Part shown: positions 1 to 5,454 of the stretch, piece by piece
Layout of the letters: the number at the start of each line of letters is the position of its first letter
Numbering within the stretch: the stretch's first letter is position 1
From: Chloroflexia bacterium
Lineage (GTDB): Bacteria; Chloroflexota; Chloroflexia; QHBQ01; JADMIH01
Length of the DNA: 5,913 bases
Direction of reading: 5' to 3'
NCBI GenBank assembly: GCA_025927935.1
Contig: JAICKM010000454.1
Location: 1 to 5,913, forward strand
Made by a program: the position numbers and the translations under genes
Notes under the pieces: model-generated
Databases searched by the model: none
What the model saw: the letters and a program-made list of their open reading frames with translations, nothing else
Told to the model about the DNA's origin: nothing

Positions 1-341
1 GCCTGGAGTACGGCGCGATTCGGATGTTGCTCACCGGCGACATCGAGACCGAGGCAGGCCGCGATCTGCTGGGCAGTGCGCCTGATGCCCTGAGCGCGCA
101 GATCCTGAAGGTACCCCATCACGGCAGCAGCACCGGCCTGAGTCCGGAGTTGCTGGCGGCCATCCACCCGGCAGTGGCCCTGATTTCCGTGGGCGCGAAA
201 AACACCTACGGCCACCCGGCATCCGCCACCCTGCGCCTGCTGCACGACGCCGGGGTGACGACGTACCGAACCGACCTGCAAGGCACGATTGAACTGCTCT
301 CCGACGGGCGCCAGGTGTGGGCGCGCACGGAGCATCCCTGA
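1..341 (+). CDS. comEC: ComEC/Rec2 family DNA-uptake channel protein, C-terminal metallo-beta-lactamase-like end (5' truncated by window)
   Basis: The reading frame is open from base 3 and enters the window mid-gene, so only the last 112 residues are seen; the internal ATG at 24 is not the start. The fragment has the hallmark order of the ComEC C-terminal beta-lactamase-like domain: LLTGDIE, then LKVPHHGSS, then ALISVGAKNTYGHP, then TTYRTDLQGTI. The Asp of TGD, the His pair of PHHGS and the His of YGHP are the usual conserved residues of this domain. ComEC forms the inner-membrane channel for single-stranded DNA in natural transformation, and its C-terminal domain has been proposed to degrade the non-transported strand. 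The transmembrane competence domain must lie upstream of the window. The gene ends at TGA 339-341 and is followed by a candidate terminator, so it appears to be the last gene of its unit. Family assignment is confident; whether the cell is competent cannot be judged here. Confidence 0.93.
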   Translation, partial: LEYGAIRMLLTGDIETEAGRDLLGSAPDALSAQILKVPHHGSSTGLSPELLAAIHPAVALISVGAKNTYGHPASATLRLLHDAGVTTYRTDLQGTIELLSDGRQVWARTEHP

Positions 342-409
342 CGCAAAGACTCCCCCCGCGCCGGCTCCCTGCCGCGCCGCATTGCGCACCCCGGCCCGCA
401 TGGGCCGAT

Positions 410-434
410 GGTCCCCGGATTTCAGGGACCTTTT
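410..434 (+). terminator. Candidate rho-independent terminator after comEC
   Basis: GGTCCC at 410-415 pairs with GGGACC at 425-430 (6 bp, 9-nt loop), followed directly by TTTT at 431-434. The stem is short and the T-run modest, so it is a moderate candidate. It sits about 70 nt after the comEC stop. Confidence 0.5.
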
Positions 435-500
435 GTGCCCGCCTTTCCTTAAAAGGTACGCCCGCCTGAATTCTATGCGGATGCACCTAACCAGCGACCT

Positions 501-529
501 TTCCAAACGTCTAATGAATGAAGTACAAT
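501..529 (+). promoter_or_regulatory. Weak candidate sigma-70-type promoter for the GPP34-like gene
   Basis: TACAAT at 524-529 differs from the TATAAT consensus at one position. Seventeen nt upstream lies TTCCAA (501-506), a poor match to TTGACA. A second TACAAT at 533-538 could serve instead. The region is locally AT-rich within a GC-rich genome, which supports promoter function, but the -35 element is not convincing. Confidence 0.3.
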
Positions 530-588
530 GCATACAATGGCTTATCGAATAACCATCCATGTACTATGAAAAAGGAGATGCCGTTCTA

Positions 589-1257
589 ATGATCGACAAC
601 GCAGCCGCGTCTCTGGCGCCTAGCGAAGTAATCCTGCTCCATGCTGACGAGTTTGCTCCCGCCGCGGGGGCGCTCGACGCCAAGATGGACCTGTTGCACA
701 AAGAGGGCAAAGCCCAGGCCAAGGGGCTGGGCCGCAGCCTGTTGCTTGCCGCGTGCCTGGCGAACGAGCAGGCCGGGGTGCTGCGCTTGGAAGTCCGCGC
801 GAAGAAGGCGCTGTTCGGGCTGCGCACCGTGCAGGCGCTGTACGCCGACCCGACCGGGCAGCAAGCCCAATGGCCCGACTGGAGCCTGGAGGCGCGCATC
901 GCGCAACTGGTCCAGGGCGGCTCGCGTGAAGTGAGCGACCTGGTCTATGAGTTGCTGGGCAAGGATGCCAAGATGTACTACAACCTGACCCCCGACCTGG
1001 CCCAGCAGGGCCTCGCGGCCCGCGGGCTGCTGGTCGCCGAGACCACGACCCACGCCAAGATCATCAAGACGACCCGCCTGCGTATGCCCGAAAGCACCGG
1101 GCACCTGGCCGCGTCGCAGCCGGTGGAGCCGTTGCGCCAACTGCTGGCGAGCGTGGAAACCGGCCGCCCAGATCTGTGGAAGAAGCTGGTCGACGCCATC
1201 GACAGCGGGATCAAGCGCCGCGCCGAGCAGGATACCAGCTCCTCGTTCAACGACTAA
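589..1257 (+). CDS. GPP34-like cytoplasmic protein of uncertain function
   Basis: The product has 222 residues. The ATG at 589 is preferred over an in-frame ATG at 559 because AAAGGAG lies at 571-577, 11 nt before 589 and downstream of 559. No signal peptide or membrane segment is seen. The order of features resembles the GPP34 (Golgi phosphoprotein 3-like) family: an N-terminal LxxAACLANEQAGVLRLE helix (about residues 50-68), an ADPTG turn (86-90), a PDWSLEARIAQLVQ helix (96-109), a DLVYELLGKDAKMYYNLTPDLAQQGLAARGLLVAE winged-helix-like stretch (117-151), and a C-terminal helical end after RLRMPEST. Eukaryotic GPP34 proteins bind phosphatidylinositol-4-phosphate; bacterial members have no agreed role. 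The match is by pattern only, and it may instead be an unrelated all-helical protein. It is monocistronic, between two terminators. Serines near the C-terminus (DTSSSFND) suggest a disordered tail. Confidence 0.85.
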   Translation: MIDNAAASLAPSEVILLHADEFAPAAGALDAKMDLLHKEGKAQAKGLGRSLLLAACLANEQAGVLRLEVRAKKALFGLRTVQALYADPTGQQAQWPDWSLEARIAQLVQGGSREVSDLVYELLGKDAKMYYNLTPDLAQQGLAARGLLVAETTTHAKIIKTTRLRMPESTGHLAASQPVEPLRQLLASVETGRPDLWKKLVDAIDSGIKRRAEQDTSSSFND

Positions 1258-1290
1258 TCATCCTCGCGCTAAATTGATCGGCTGGATGCG

Positions 1291-1324
1291 AAACGGGTGC
1301 CTGCCTTATGCGGGCACCCGTTTT
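1291..1324 (+). terminator. Strong hairpin terminator between convergent genes
   Basis: AAACGGGTGCC at 1291-1301 pairs perfectly with GGCACCCGTTT at 1313-1323. The stem can extend inward by a G-T and two G-C pairs to leave a CTTAT loop at 1305-1309. A short T-run (1321-1324) follows on the plus strand. The A/T-rich foot of the stem means it could also act on minus-strand transcripts of the DoxX-Rieske gene, whose stop is 39 nt away. Confidence 0.85.
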
Positions 1325-1362
1325 GGTGTCGCGGGCGCGGGCCTCGCGCGACTATGCACGCC

Positions 1363-2403
1363 CTAGACCTCTTGCAAGTACACATTGCCGGCCCCATCGA
1401 TCTGCAAGGGGATAACCAGCAGCGGGAGCGGGGCGGGTCCGGCTACCACGGCGCCGTTGGCGGCGGGGTCGTACACTGCGCCGTGGCACGGACAGACCAG
1501 CCGTTCGCCGCTCAGTTCGACCGTGCAGGCGGCGTGGGTGCAGCGGGTCACGAAGGCGCGATAGCCCGTGGCCCGGTGGAGCAAGATGGCGGGCGTGCCG
1601 CCGGCCAGGGTAAAGGTCTGGCTGGCGCCCTCCGCCAGCGTGCCCGTGGCCGCCAGCAGCCGCCCTGCACTGCGACCGGGGGTGGCTGCCGGGCCGGAGA
1701 CGGCGGTGGAGACCGCCGGGACGGGCGTGGGAGCGGGCGCGGCCGCGCTCCGCAGGGCCTCCGCGCGGCGAGGATGCAATACATCCCAGCCCAGCCCTGT
1801 CGCGGCCAGGGCCACACCCGCCAGCCCGGCGATCCCGGCGCCCAGGAAAGCGCGGCGGGTCAGCAAGACTCCGCGCGGCGAGGCCGCCTGATCCGCGGCG
1901 ACGCTGGGAACACGCAACCGGCGCCTGATCCACGGGTCGAGGGCCAGCGGTCCCGGTCCGGTTAGCATGAGCGTGAGCCAGGCGGCGGCATAGGGCAGGT
2001 CGGCGCCGAAATAAAACGGGCGCACCAGCCAGGTCGCCGAGAGGAAAAAGGTCAGATTCAGCAGCAAGCCCATCAGCGCGCTGAAGCGAGTCAGCAGCCC
2101 CAGCAGTACCGCCACGGCAATGCAGAGTTCGCCGCCCATGACCAGCACGCCGAACAGGGTCGCGTTGGGCAGCGCGACCTGACGCAGGAAGCCTTCGAGC
2201 GGCGTGCCCGGCGCGAATCCGGCGATCTGCCTGCCCAGGTAGCCGGGCGCGGCCGGATCGAGAAAGGCCGGGTCGTTTAGCTTGTCCAGCCCGGCGACCA
2301 GGAAGCTGCCGCCCAGGAACAGCCGCAACGGTAAGACTGTCCAGCCCGGCACAATAGGCCGGGCCGGGAGGCGGAGGCGAAGGCGATCAGCGTACCGGAT
2401 CAT
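1363..2403 (-). CDS. DoxX/DoxD-type membrane protein fused to a C-terminal Rieske [2Fe-2S] domain
   Basis: The product has 346 residues. The ATG start is preceded by AAAGGAG (plus coordinates 2412-2418) at 8 nt. Residues about 20-150 form four hydrophobic helices with DoxX-type features: LRLFLGGSFLVAGLDKLNDP in helix 1, a VLVMGGELCIAVAVLLGLLTRFSA segment, and a conserved-looking WLVRPFYFGADLPYAAAW before helix 4. An Arg-rich loop follows, then LTRRAFLGAG (181-190), which fits the twin-arginine pattern and opens helix 5 (186-205). A Pro/Ala/Thr-rich hinge (about 220-245) leads to the Rieske domain (about 250-346). CTHAAC (288-293) and CPCH (304-307) supply the cluster ligands C288, H290, C304 and H307, while C293 and C306 match the disulfide of high-potential Rieske proteins. 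DoxD is the small subunit of thiosulfate:quinone oxidoreductase; DoxX proteins join other redox complexes. Here the likely role is electron transfer between the quinone pool or a sulfur/thiol substrate and a periplasmic-side acceptor. No cytochrome b or doxA lies nearby. It is the third gene of the sigma/anti-sigma unit. Confidence 0.93.
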   Translation of the reverse strand: MIRYADRLRLRLPARPIVPGWTVLPLRLFLGGSFLVAGLDKLNDPAFLDPAAPGYLGRQIAGFAPGTPLEGFLRQVALPNATLFGVLVMGGELCIAVAVLLGLLTRFSALMGLLLNLTFFLSATWLVRPFYFGADLPYAAAWLTLMLTGPGPLALDPWIRRRLRVPSVAADQAASPRGVLLTRRAFLGAGIAGLAGVALAATGLGWDVLHPRRAEALRSAAAPAPTPVPAVSTAVSGPAATPGRSAGRLLAATGTLAEGASQTFTLAGGTPAILLHRATGYRAFVTRCTHAACTVELSGERLVCPCHGAVYDPAANGAVVAGPAPLPLLVIPLQIDGAGNVYLQEV

Positions 2404-2443
2404 CGGGGTGGCTCCTTTCGGGCGCTCGATTTGTGCTGCGAGT

Positions 2444-2479
2444 CACCCTTTCTACCCCGCTCCCCTGCCCTCCGTTCCC
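2444..2479 (-). promoter_or_regulatory. ECF-type promoter upstream of the DoxX-Rieske gene
   Basis: On the minus strand this reads GGGAAC (2474-2479), a 14-nt spacer, then CGGGGTAGAAAGGGTG (2444-2459). It is the same architecture, with the same length and spacing, as the site upstream of the sigma gene: 25 of 36 positions are identical, with the matches concentrated at the two ends. GGGAAC is typical of ECF sigma -35 elements. It begins one base past the anti-sigma stop codon and ends 40 nt before the ATG. That would give the DoxX-Rieske gene its own promoter in addition to read-through. Confidence 0.55.
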
Positions 2480-2480
2480 G

Positions 2481-3293
2481 CTAACGCACCGATTCCGCGA
2501 TCTTGATCGCCTCGGTAATCGGCTCGCTGGTCTCCAGCCGGTAGGTGATCGTGCCTTGCGTCCAGATCAAGGTATTGCCTCGAACCAACTGTTCCGGGCG
2601 TAACTGGTCGTTAGGCTGCCCGCTCCGATATTGCAACATGTGGGGACCGCGCACCCAAACGGCATACTGCCCGTTGACCGTGGTTTCCTGGATGGTGGTG
2701 CTGGGGTCCACCATCTTGCGGGCAATCATGCCCGATGTGAGGGCATGCAGGCTGAGCCGCGGCTGATCGGGGTGCCCCGGCGCCAGCCAGACCAGGATTA
2801 CCGCCTGGCCGCCGATGTCTTGGACGAAGACGCGATCTGGTGGACCGATGCCGGGCGGGTAGGTGGGCAGGCGAATCGGAATGCCGGCGCCGGCCTGCGC
2901 CTTCGCCAGCGTCGTCTCGCCCGCCAGGTCGGGTGCCCAGGTGGGCACCGGTGCCGCTTTAGAAGCAGGCGGGATCGCGGTGGGGGCAAGGGTCGCGGGC
3001 ACAGAGGGCGTGGGTGTGGGCGTGATCCGCACGATCTCGACGCTGCCGATAGGGAAGATACTCTGCACCCAGGCCCGCGCTTCGGGCACGAGGAACAGCG
3101 TGGCGAGCACGGCCAGCAATAACGCGAGGACGACGGCGGCCAGGCGCAGCCGCGGGCGCGTCCGCTGCGGGCGTGCCGCGGCTAGCCGCCGCCCTACCGC
3201 GCCCGCGATGTCGGGCGTGGGCGGGTAGGCAAACCCCGGCGCGACCGTACTCAGGCGCGCATCGAGGGGATCCAGCGGCAGTGGCTCGTTCAT
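2481..3293 (-). CDS. Membrane-anchored anti-sigma-like protein with extracytoplasmic sensory domain
   Basis: The product has 270 residues. Its ATG overlaps the sigma TGA as ATGA (3290-3293), so translation is probably coupled, the usual arrangement for a sigma factor and its anti-sigma. Residues 1-49 are a short cytoplasmic part with the motif GFAYPPTPDIAGAVGRRLAAA (20-40) and a basic stretch before a single transmembrane helix (about 50-69). After it come a Pro/Thr hinge (TPTPTPSVPATLAPT, 91-105) and an extracytoplasmic domain (about 120-270) rich in beta-strand pattern: VNGQYAVWVRG, LIWTQGTITYRLET, then a final SEPITEAIKIAESVR helix. That C-terminal pattern resembles DUF4367-type sensory domains of other anti-sigma proteins. 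There is no cysteine in the protein, so the zinc-binding HxxxCxxC anti-sigma motif is absent. The role as anti-sigma rests on gene order, overlap and topology, not on a recognised sigma-binding domain. Confidence 0.85.
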   Translation of the reverse strand: MNEPLPLDPLDARLSTVAPGFAYPPTPDIAGAVGRRLAAARPQRTRPRLRLAAVVLALLLAVLATLFLVPEARAWVQSIFPIGSVEIVRITPTPTPSVPATLAPTAIPPASKAAPVPTWAPDLAGETTLAKAQAGAGIPIRLPTYPPGIGPPDRVFVQDIGGQAVILVWLAPGHPDQPRLSLHALTSGMIARKMVDPSTTIQETTVNGQYAVWVRGPHMLQYRSGQPNDQLRPEQLVRGNTLIWTQGTITYRLETSEPITEAIKIAESVR

Positions 3294-3853
3294 GTCAGTC
3301 GTTCCTCTCGCAAGGCCGGGAACTCCTGCTCAACGACCGCGCGCAGGCGAGTCAGAGCGCGATGCAGGCGCGATTTGACAGTGCCTGGCGCCACGTCCAG
3401 GGCGGCGGCCATCTCGACCTCCGACAGATCGAGAAAATAGCGCAGGTAGACAACCTCCTGATCGATATGATTGAGCCGGCGGACCGCCTGCCACAGGGTG
3501 TGCGCTTCCCACTGCGCGCCGCTGCGCTCGCCCAGCACCGCAACCGGCTCCGCCGTGACCTGCCCCAGGCGGCGCAAGGCGGCAAGGTAGCGCTGGACGC
3601 CCCGGCGATGGTTGTGGGCGAGGTTCGCGGTGATGCGCAACAACCAGGGGCGCAGCGGGCGGGCGGTGTCGAAGCGCGGCAAGGCACGGAAGGCCCGGAT
3701 GAACGCCTCCTGGGCCACATCCGCGGCGGCATCCGCATCACCCAGCAAAAGATAGGCAAGGCGAAAGATCGGCTGCTGGTGGGCGCCGACCAGCGCCTGC
3801 CAGGCCACCTCATCGCCCTGCCGTGCCTGGGTGATCAGGTCTAGCTCGCTCAC
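3290..3853 (-). CDS. ECF-subfamily RNA polymerase sigma factor
   Basis: The product has 187 residues from a GTG start at 3851-3853. The frame is open further upstream, but GGAGAGGA (plus 3858-3865) lies at proper distance before this GTG, the overlapping ATG at 3853-3855 is followed at once by a stop, and VSELDLITQARQGDEVAWQALV is a typical ECF N-terminus. Sigma region 2 spans about 8-83, including YLLLGDADAAADVAQEAFIRAFRALPRFD and RPWLLRITANLAHNHRR (-10 recognition). Region 4 spans about 120-175, with LPYLRY-like VVYLRYFLDLSEVEMAAALDVAPGTVKSRLHRAL forming the helix-turn-helix for the -35 element. Regions 1 and 3 are absent, as usual for ECF factors, and the length is normal. It directs RNA polymerase to a small regulon, probably held inactive by the overlapping downstream membrane protein. 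A GGGAAC element in front of the gene suggests autoregulation. Confidence 0.96.
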   Translation of the reverse strand: MSELDLITQARQGDEVAWQALVGAHQQPIFRLAYLLLGDADAAADVAQEAFIRAFRALPRFDTARPLRPWLLRITANLAHNHRRGVQRYLAALRRLGQVTAEPVAVLGERSGAQWEAHTLWQAVRRLNHIDQEVVYLRYFLDLSEVEMAAALDVAPGTVKSRLHRALTRLRAVVEQEFPALREERLT

Positions 3854-3878
3854 ATGATCCTCTCCACCGATATTCAGA

Positions 3879-3914
3879 CACCCATTATACCCCGGTCGCT
3901 GCCCGCGAGTTCCC
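3879..3914 (-). promoter_or_regulatory. Promoter of the sigma/anti-sigma operon, probably autoregulated
   Basis: On the minus strand GGGAAC (3909-3914) is followed by a 14-nt spacer and CGGGGTATAATGGGTG (3879-3894). The element contains a perfect TATAAT (3884-3889), so a housekeeping sigma could also use it, but no TTGACA-like box stands 16-18 nt upstream. The same 36-bp layout occurs before the DoxX-Rieske gene. It ends 25 nt before the GTG start, leaving a short leader with the ribosome binding site. Confidence 0.6.
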
Positions 3915-3966
3915 ATAGTACAAGGCGCGACCGCGTGGCGTTTGGCGGAGTTTTCCGGGCAACTCT

Positions 3967-3972
3967 GGGAAC
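3967..3972 (+). promoter_or_regulatory. GGGAAC element upstream of the beta-propeller gene
   Basis: GGGAAC followed by TTT lies on the plus strand 96 nt before the propeller start, and 52 nt from the divergent GGGAAC of the sigma promoter. GGGAACTTT is a fair ECF -35 match. The region 14-30 nt downstream (around CATATGTTTGTGATC) does not match the -10 half shared by the two minus-strand sites, so function is uncertain. Confidence 0.3.
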
Positions 3973-4068
3973 TTTCTCCGCACCCCATATGTTTGTGATC
4001 ATGACCGGTCAGCGTTACGAGTGAACTACTTCGCTTCCCATTTGGCTTCCCATAAGGAGGGCAGCAGA

Positions 4069-5196
4069 ATGCATCAGGTAAAGATCCGGGCGGGACTCAA
4101 TGTCCTGCTGGCTGTCGCGGTATTGTTCTCCGCGTTTGTGTGGGGTGGCGGCGCGGCGTTTGCCGAAGGCCACGCGGCCGGTGCGATCTATGTGTTGACC
4201 AATGACGCGGCCCATAATGCGGTCAAGATCTTCAACCGCGCAGCTGATGGTACGCTCACCCCGGCGGCGTCCGTCGCCACGGGCGGGCAGGGGACCGGGG
4301 CCGGGTTGGGTTCGCAGGGTGCGCTTGTACTGAGCGAGGACAACAACTGGTTGTTCGCGGTCAATGCCGGCAGCAACGAGATCTCCGTCTTTGACGTGGA
4401 GTCGTCCGGGCTGCGGATGGCCGACAAGGTGGCTTCGGGCGGCAGCATGCCGATCAGCTTGACGGCGCACGACGATGTGCTCTACGTGCTCAACGCCGGA
4501 TCGCCCGCCAATATCACCGGCTTCCGCGTGGGTAAGCACGGCCACCTGACGCCTATCGCGCACTCGACGCAGCCGCTGAGCGCGGCGGACCCGGCTCCGG
4601 CGGAAGTGTCCTTCAATCCCGACGGCGATCTGCTCGTCGTGACCGAGAAGGGGACGAATAAGATCGATACCTATGTCGTCGACCGTCACGGCCTCGCTGC
4701 AGCGCCGGTGGTCCACAACTCCGTGGGCATGACCCCCTTCGGCTTCGCCTACGGCAAGCGCAACCAATTGATCGTCTCGGAAGCCTTCGGCGGCGCGCCC
4801 GGTGCGAGTGCCGTGTCGTCCTATCGTGCCGACGAAGACAGCCCGTTTACTGTGCTGAGTGGATCGGTACCCAATGGGCAAGGCGCGGCGTGCTGGGTTG
4901 CCATCAGCCAAAACGGCCGCTATGCCTATATCTCCAACACGGGCAGCGGCACTGTCTCCAGCTACAGCATCGCCCACAACGGCACCCTGACCTTGCTCAA
5001 CGCGCACGCCGGGCAGATGGGCGCCGGCAGCAAGCCCGCGGACTCGGCCTTCAGCCAAAACGGGCGCTTCCTCTATGTGCTGGGCGAAGGGAGCTTCGCC
5101 GTCAGCGCCTTCCAGTTCCAGAGCGACGGCAGCCTCACCCCGCTGGCGGGCGCGAGCGGCCTGCCGATGAGCACGGTGGGGCTGGCAGCCCGCTAG
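4069..5196 (+). CDS. Secreted seven-bladed beta-propeller protein, lactonase (6-phosphogluconolactonase-like) family
   Basis: The product has 375 residues. The ATG at 4069 is chosen because AAGGAGG (4054-4060) stands 8 nt before it and a classic signal peptide begins there: MHQVKIR, a hydrophobic core, then AFA|EG with cleavage after residue 32. A GTG at 4021 in the same frame would put 16 extra residues before the signal and lacks a site. The mature part repeats a pattern of about 45 residues: xxYVxNxGSNxISVFxVxxxGxLTPxxxxxxG. Seven copies can be traced, starting near residues 39, 93, 137, 187, 231, 285 and 332 (for example LFAVNAGSNEISVFDV, YAYISNTGSGTVSSYSI, FLYVLGEGSFAVSAFQF). This is the layout of lactonase-type propellers; cytosolic members hydrolyse sugar lactones, but many exported ones have no known substrate. 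I see no basis to claim lactonase activity. It is transcribed divergently from the sigma gene and is probably monocistronic. Confidence 0.92.
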   Translation: MHQVKIRAGLNVLLAVAVLFSAFVWGGGAAFAEGHAAGAIYVLTNDAAHNAVKIFNRAADGTLTPAASVATGGQGTGAGLGSQGALVLSEDNNWLFAVNAGSNEISVFDVESSGLRMADKVASGGSMPISLTAHDDVLYVLNAGSPANITGFRVGKHGHLTPIAHSTQPLSAADPAPAEVSFNPDGDLLVVTEKGTNKIDTYVVDRHGLAAAPVVHNSVGMTPFGFAYGKRNQLIVSEAFGGAPGASAVSSYRADEDSPFTVLSGSVPNGQGAACWVAISQNGRYAYISNTGSGTVSSYSIAHNGTLTLLNAHAGQMGAGSKPADSAFSQNGRFLYVLGEGSFAVSAFQFQSDGSLTPLAGASGLPMSTVGLAAR

Positions 5197-5216
5197 CGTT
5201 TGCCTTTCGCATCGCG

Positions 5217-5246
5217 GGGCCGGCAGTCGCGACTGCCGGCCCTTTG
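5217..5246 (+). terminator. Rho-independent terminator formed by a 26-bp perfect palindrome
   Basis: Bases 5217-5229 (GGGCCGGCAGTCG) are exactly complementary to 5230-5242, and TTTG follows on the plus strand. The hairpin starts 20 nt after the propeller stop. The T-run is short, but the stem is very stable. Confidence 0.8.
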
Positions 5247-5370
5247 TTGCGCCCGCCGGGACCACCGCTGAAAGATTTCTCGGCGGGATATAGATTACAA
5301 TTTGTTCGGAGATAGGCGCGGCGCCGGGGGGCCGGTACCCTTACAGTTTCGTAGGACACGCCTGTTGCCC

Positions 5371-5400
5371 TTGGTCCCCGGCGCGCGGGCGTGCTATAGT
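5371..5400 (+). promoter_or_regulatory. Extended -10 promoter for the lipoprotein gene
   Basis: TGC-TATAGT at 5392-5400 is an extended -10 element with one mismatch in the hexamer. TTGGTC at 5371-5376 is a weak -35 box with an 18-bp spacer. The -10 end lies 54 nt before the ATG. An inverted pair CACGCC (5357-5362) / GGCGTG (5388-5393) brackets the -35 region and could be an operator, or chance in GC-rich DNA. A TATATATA run follows at 5404-5411. Confidence 0.5.
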
Positions 5401-5454
5401 GGGTATATATAGGAAAATGGCCTGACCGCACCGCGTGCTAGAGATGAGGGACCC

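Larger units (their letters stand above)
342..588. other. Intergenic region between comEC and the GPP34-like gene
   Basis: These 247 nt hold no credible gene. The first half is GC-rich and contains the hairpin at 410-434. The second half is clearly more AT-rich, as expected of a promoter region, and holds a CCTTT/AAAGG mini-hairpin near 440-455 and a 7-bp direct repeat TACAATG at 524-530 and 533-539. Confidence 0.6.
5197..5454. other. Intergenic region between propeller and lipoprotein genes
   Basis: These 258 nt contain the palindromic terminator, then an AT-rich patch around 5287-5305 (GATATAGATTACAATTTG) of unknown role, a GC-rich block with GGCGCCGGGGGGCCGGTACC around 5319-5338, and the extended -10 promoter. 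No credible gene is seen on either strand. Confidence 0.6.

Noticed and set aside
31..552. Open frames on both strands over the comEC end and the following spacer
   Set aside because: The minus frame (31-486) is Arg/Gly/Cys-rich shadow coding and the plus frame (289-552) crosses the comEC stop and a terminator; neither has a ribosome binding site or a domain.
1297..1965. Plus-strand open frame opposite the Rieske domain
   Set aside because: It begins inside the terminator hairpin and encodes a low-complexity Gly/Arg/Gln-rich product; it is a shadow of the DoxX-Rieske gene.
3854..3988. Longer sigma factor starting at 3988
   Set aside because: The extra 45 residues do not resemble ECF N-termini, would cover the TATAAT/GGGAAC promoter, and the GTG at 3853 has its own ribosome binding site.
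3290..3988. Plus-strand frames over the sigma and anti-sigma genes (for example 2631-3122, 3173-3844)
   Set aside because: No coherent domain; the minus strand has unmistakable sigma region 2 and 4 sequence and coupled ATGA overlap.
4015..5265. Long minus-strand open frame (416 codons) opposite the propeller gene
   Set aside because: It has a His/Arg/Gly-rich composition typical of an antisense shadow in GC-rich DNA, no ribosome binding site or recognisable domain, and it runs through the terminator palindrome. The plus strand has a signal peptide, a seven-fold repeat and a strong ribosome binding site.
5404..5411. TATATATA run as a second -10 element
   Set aside because: It lies just downstream of a better extended -10 (TGC-TATAGT), in the likely transcription start area, and has no matching -35 box at 16-18 nt.
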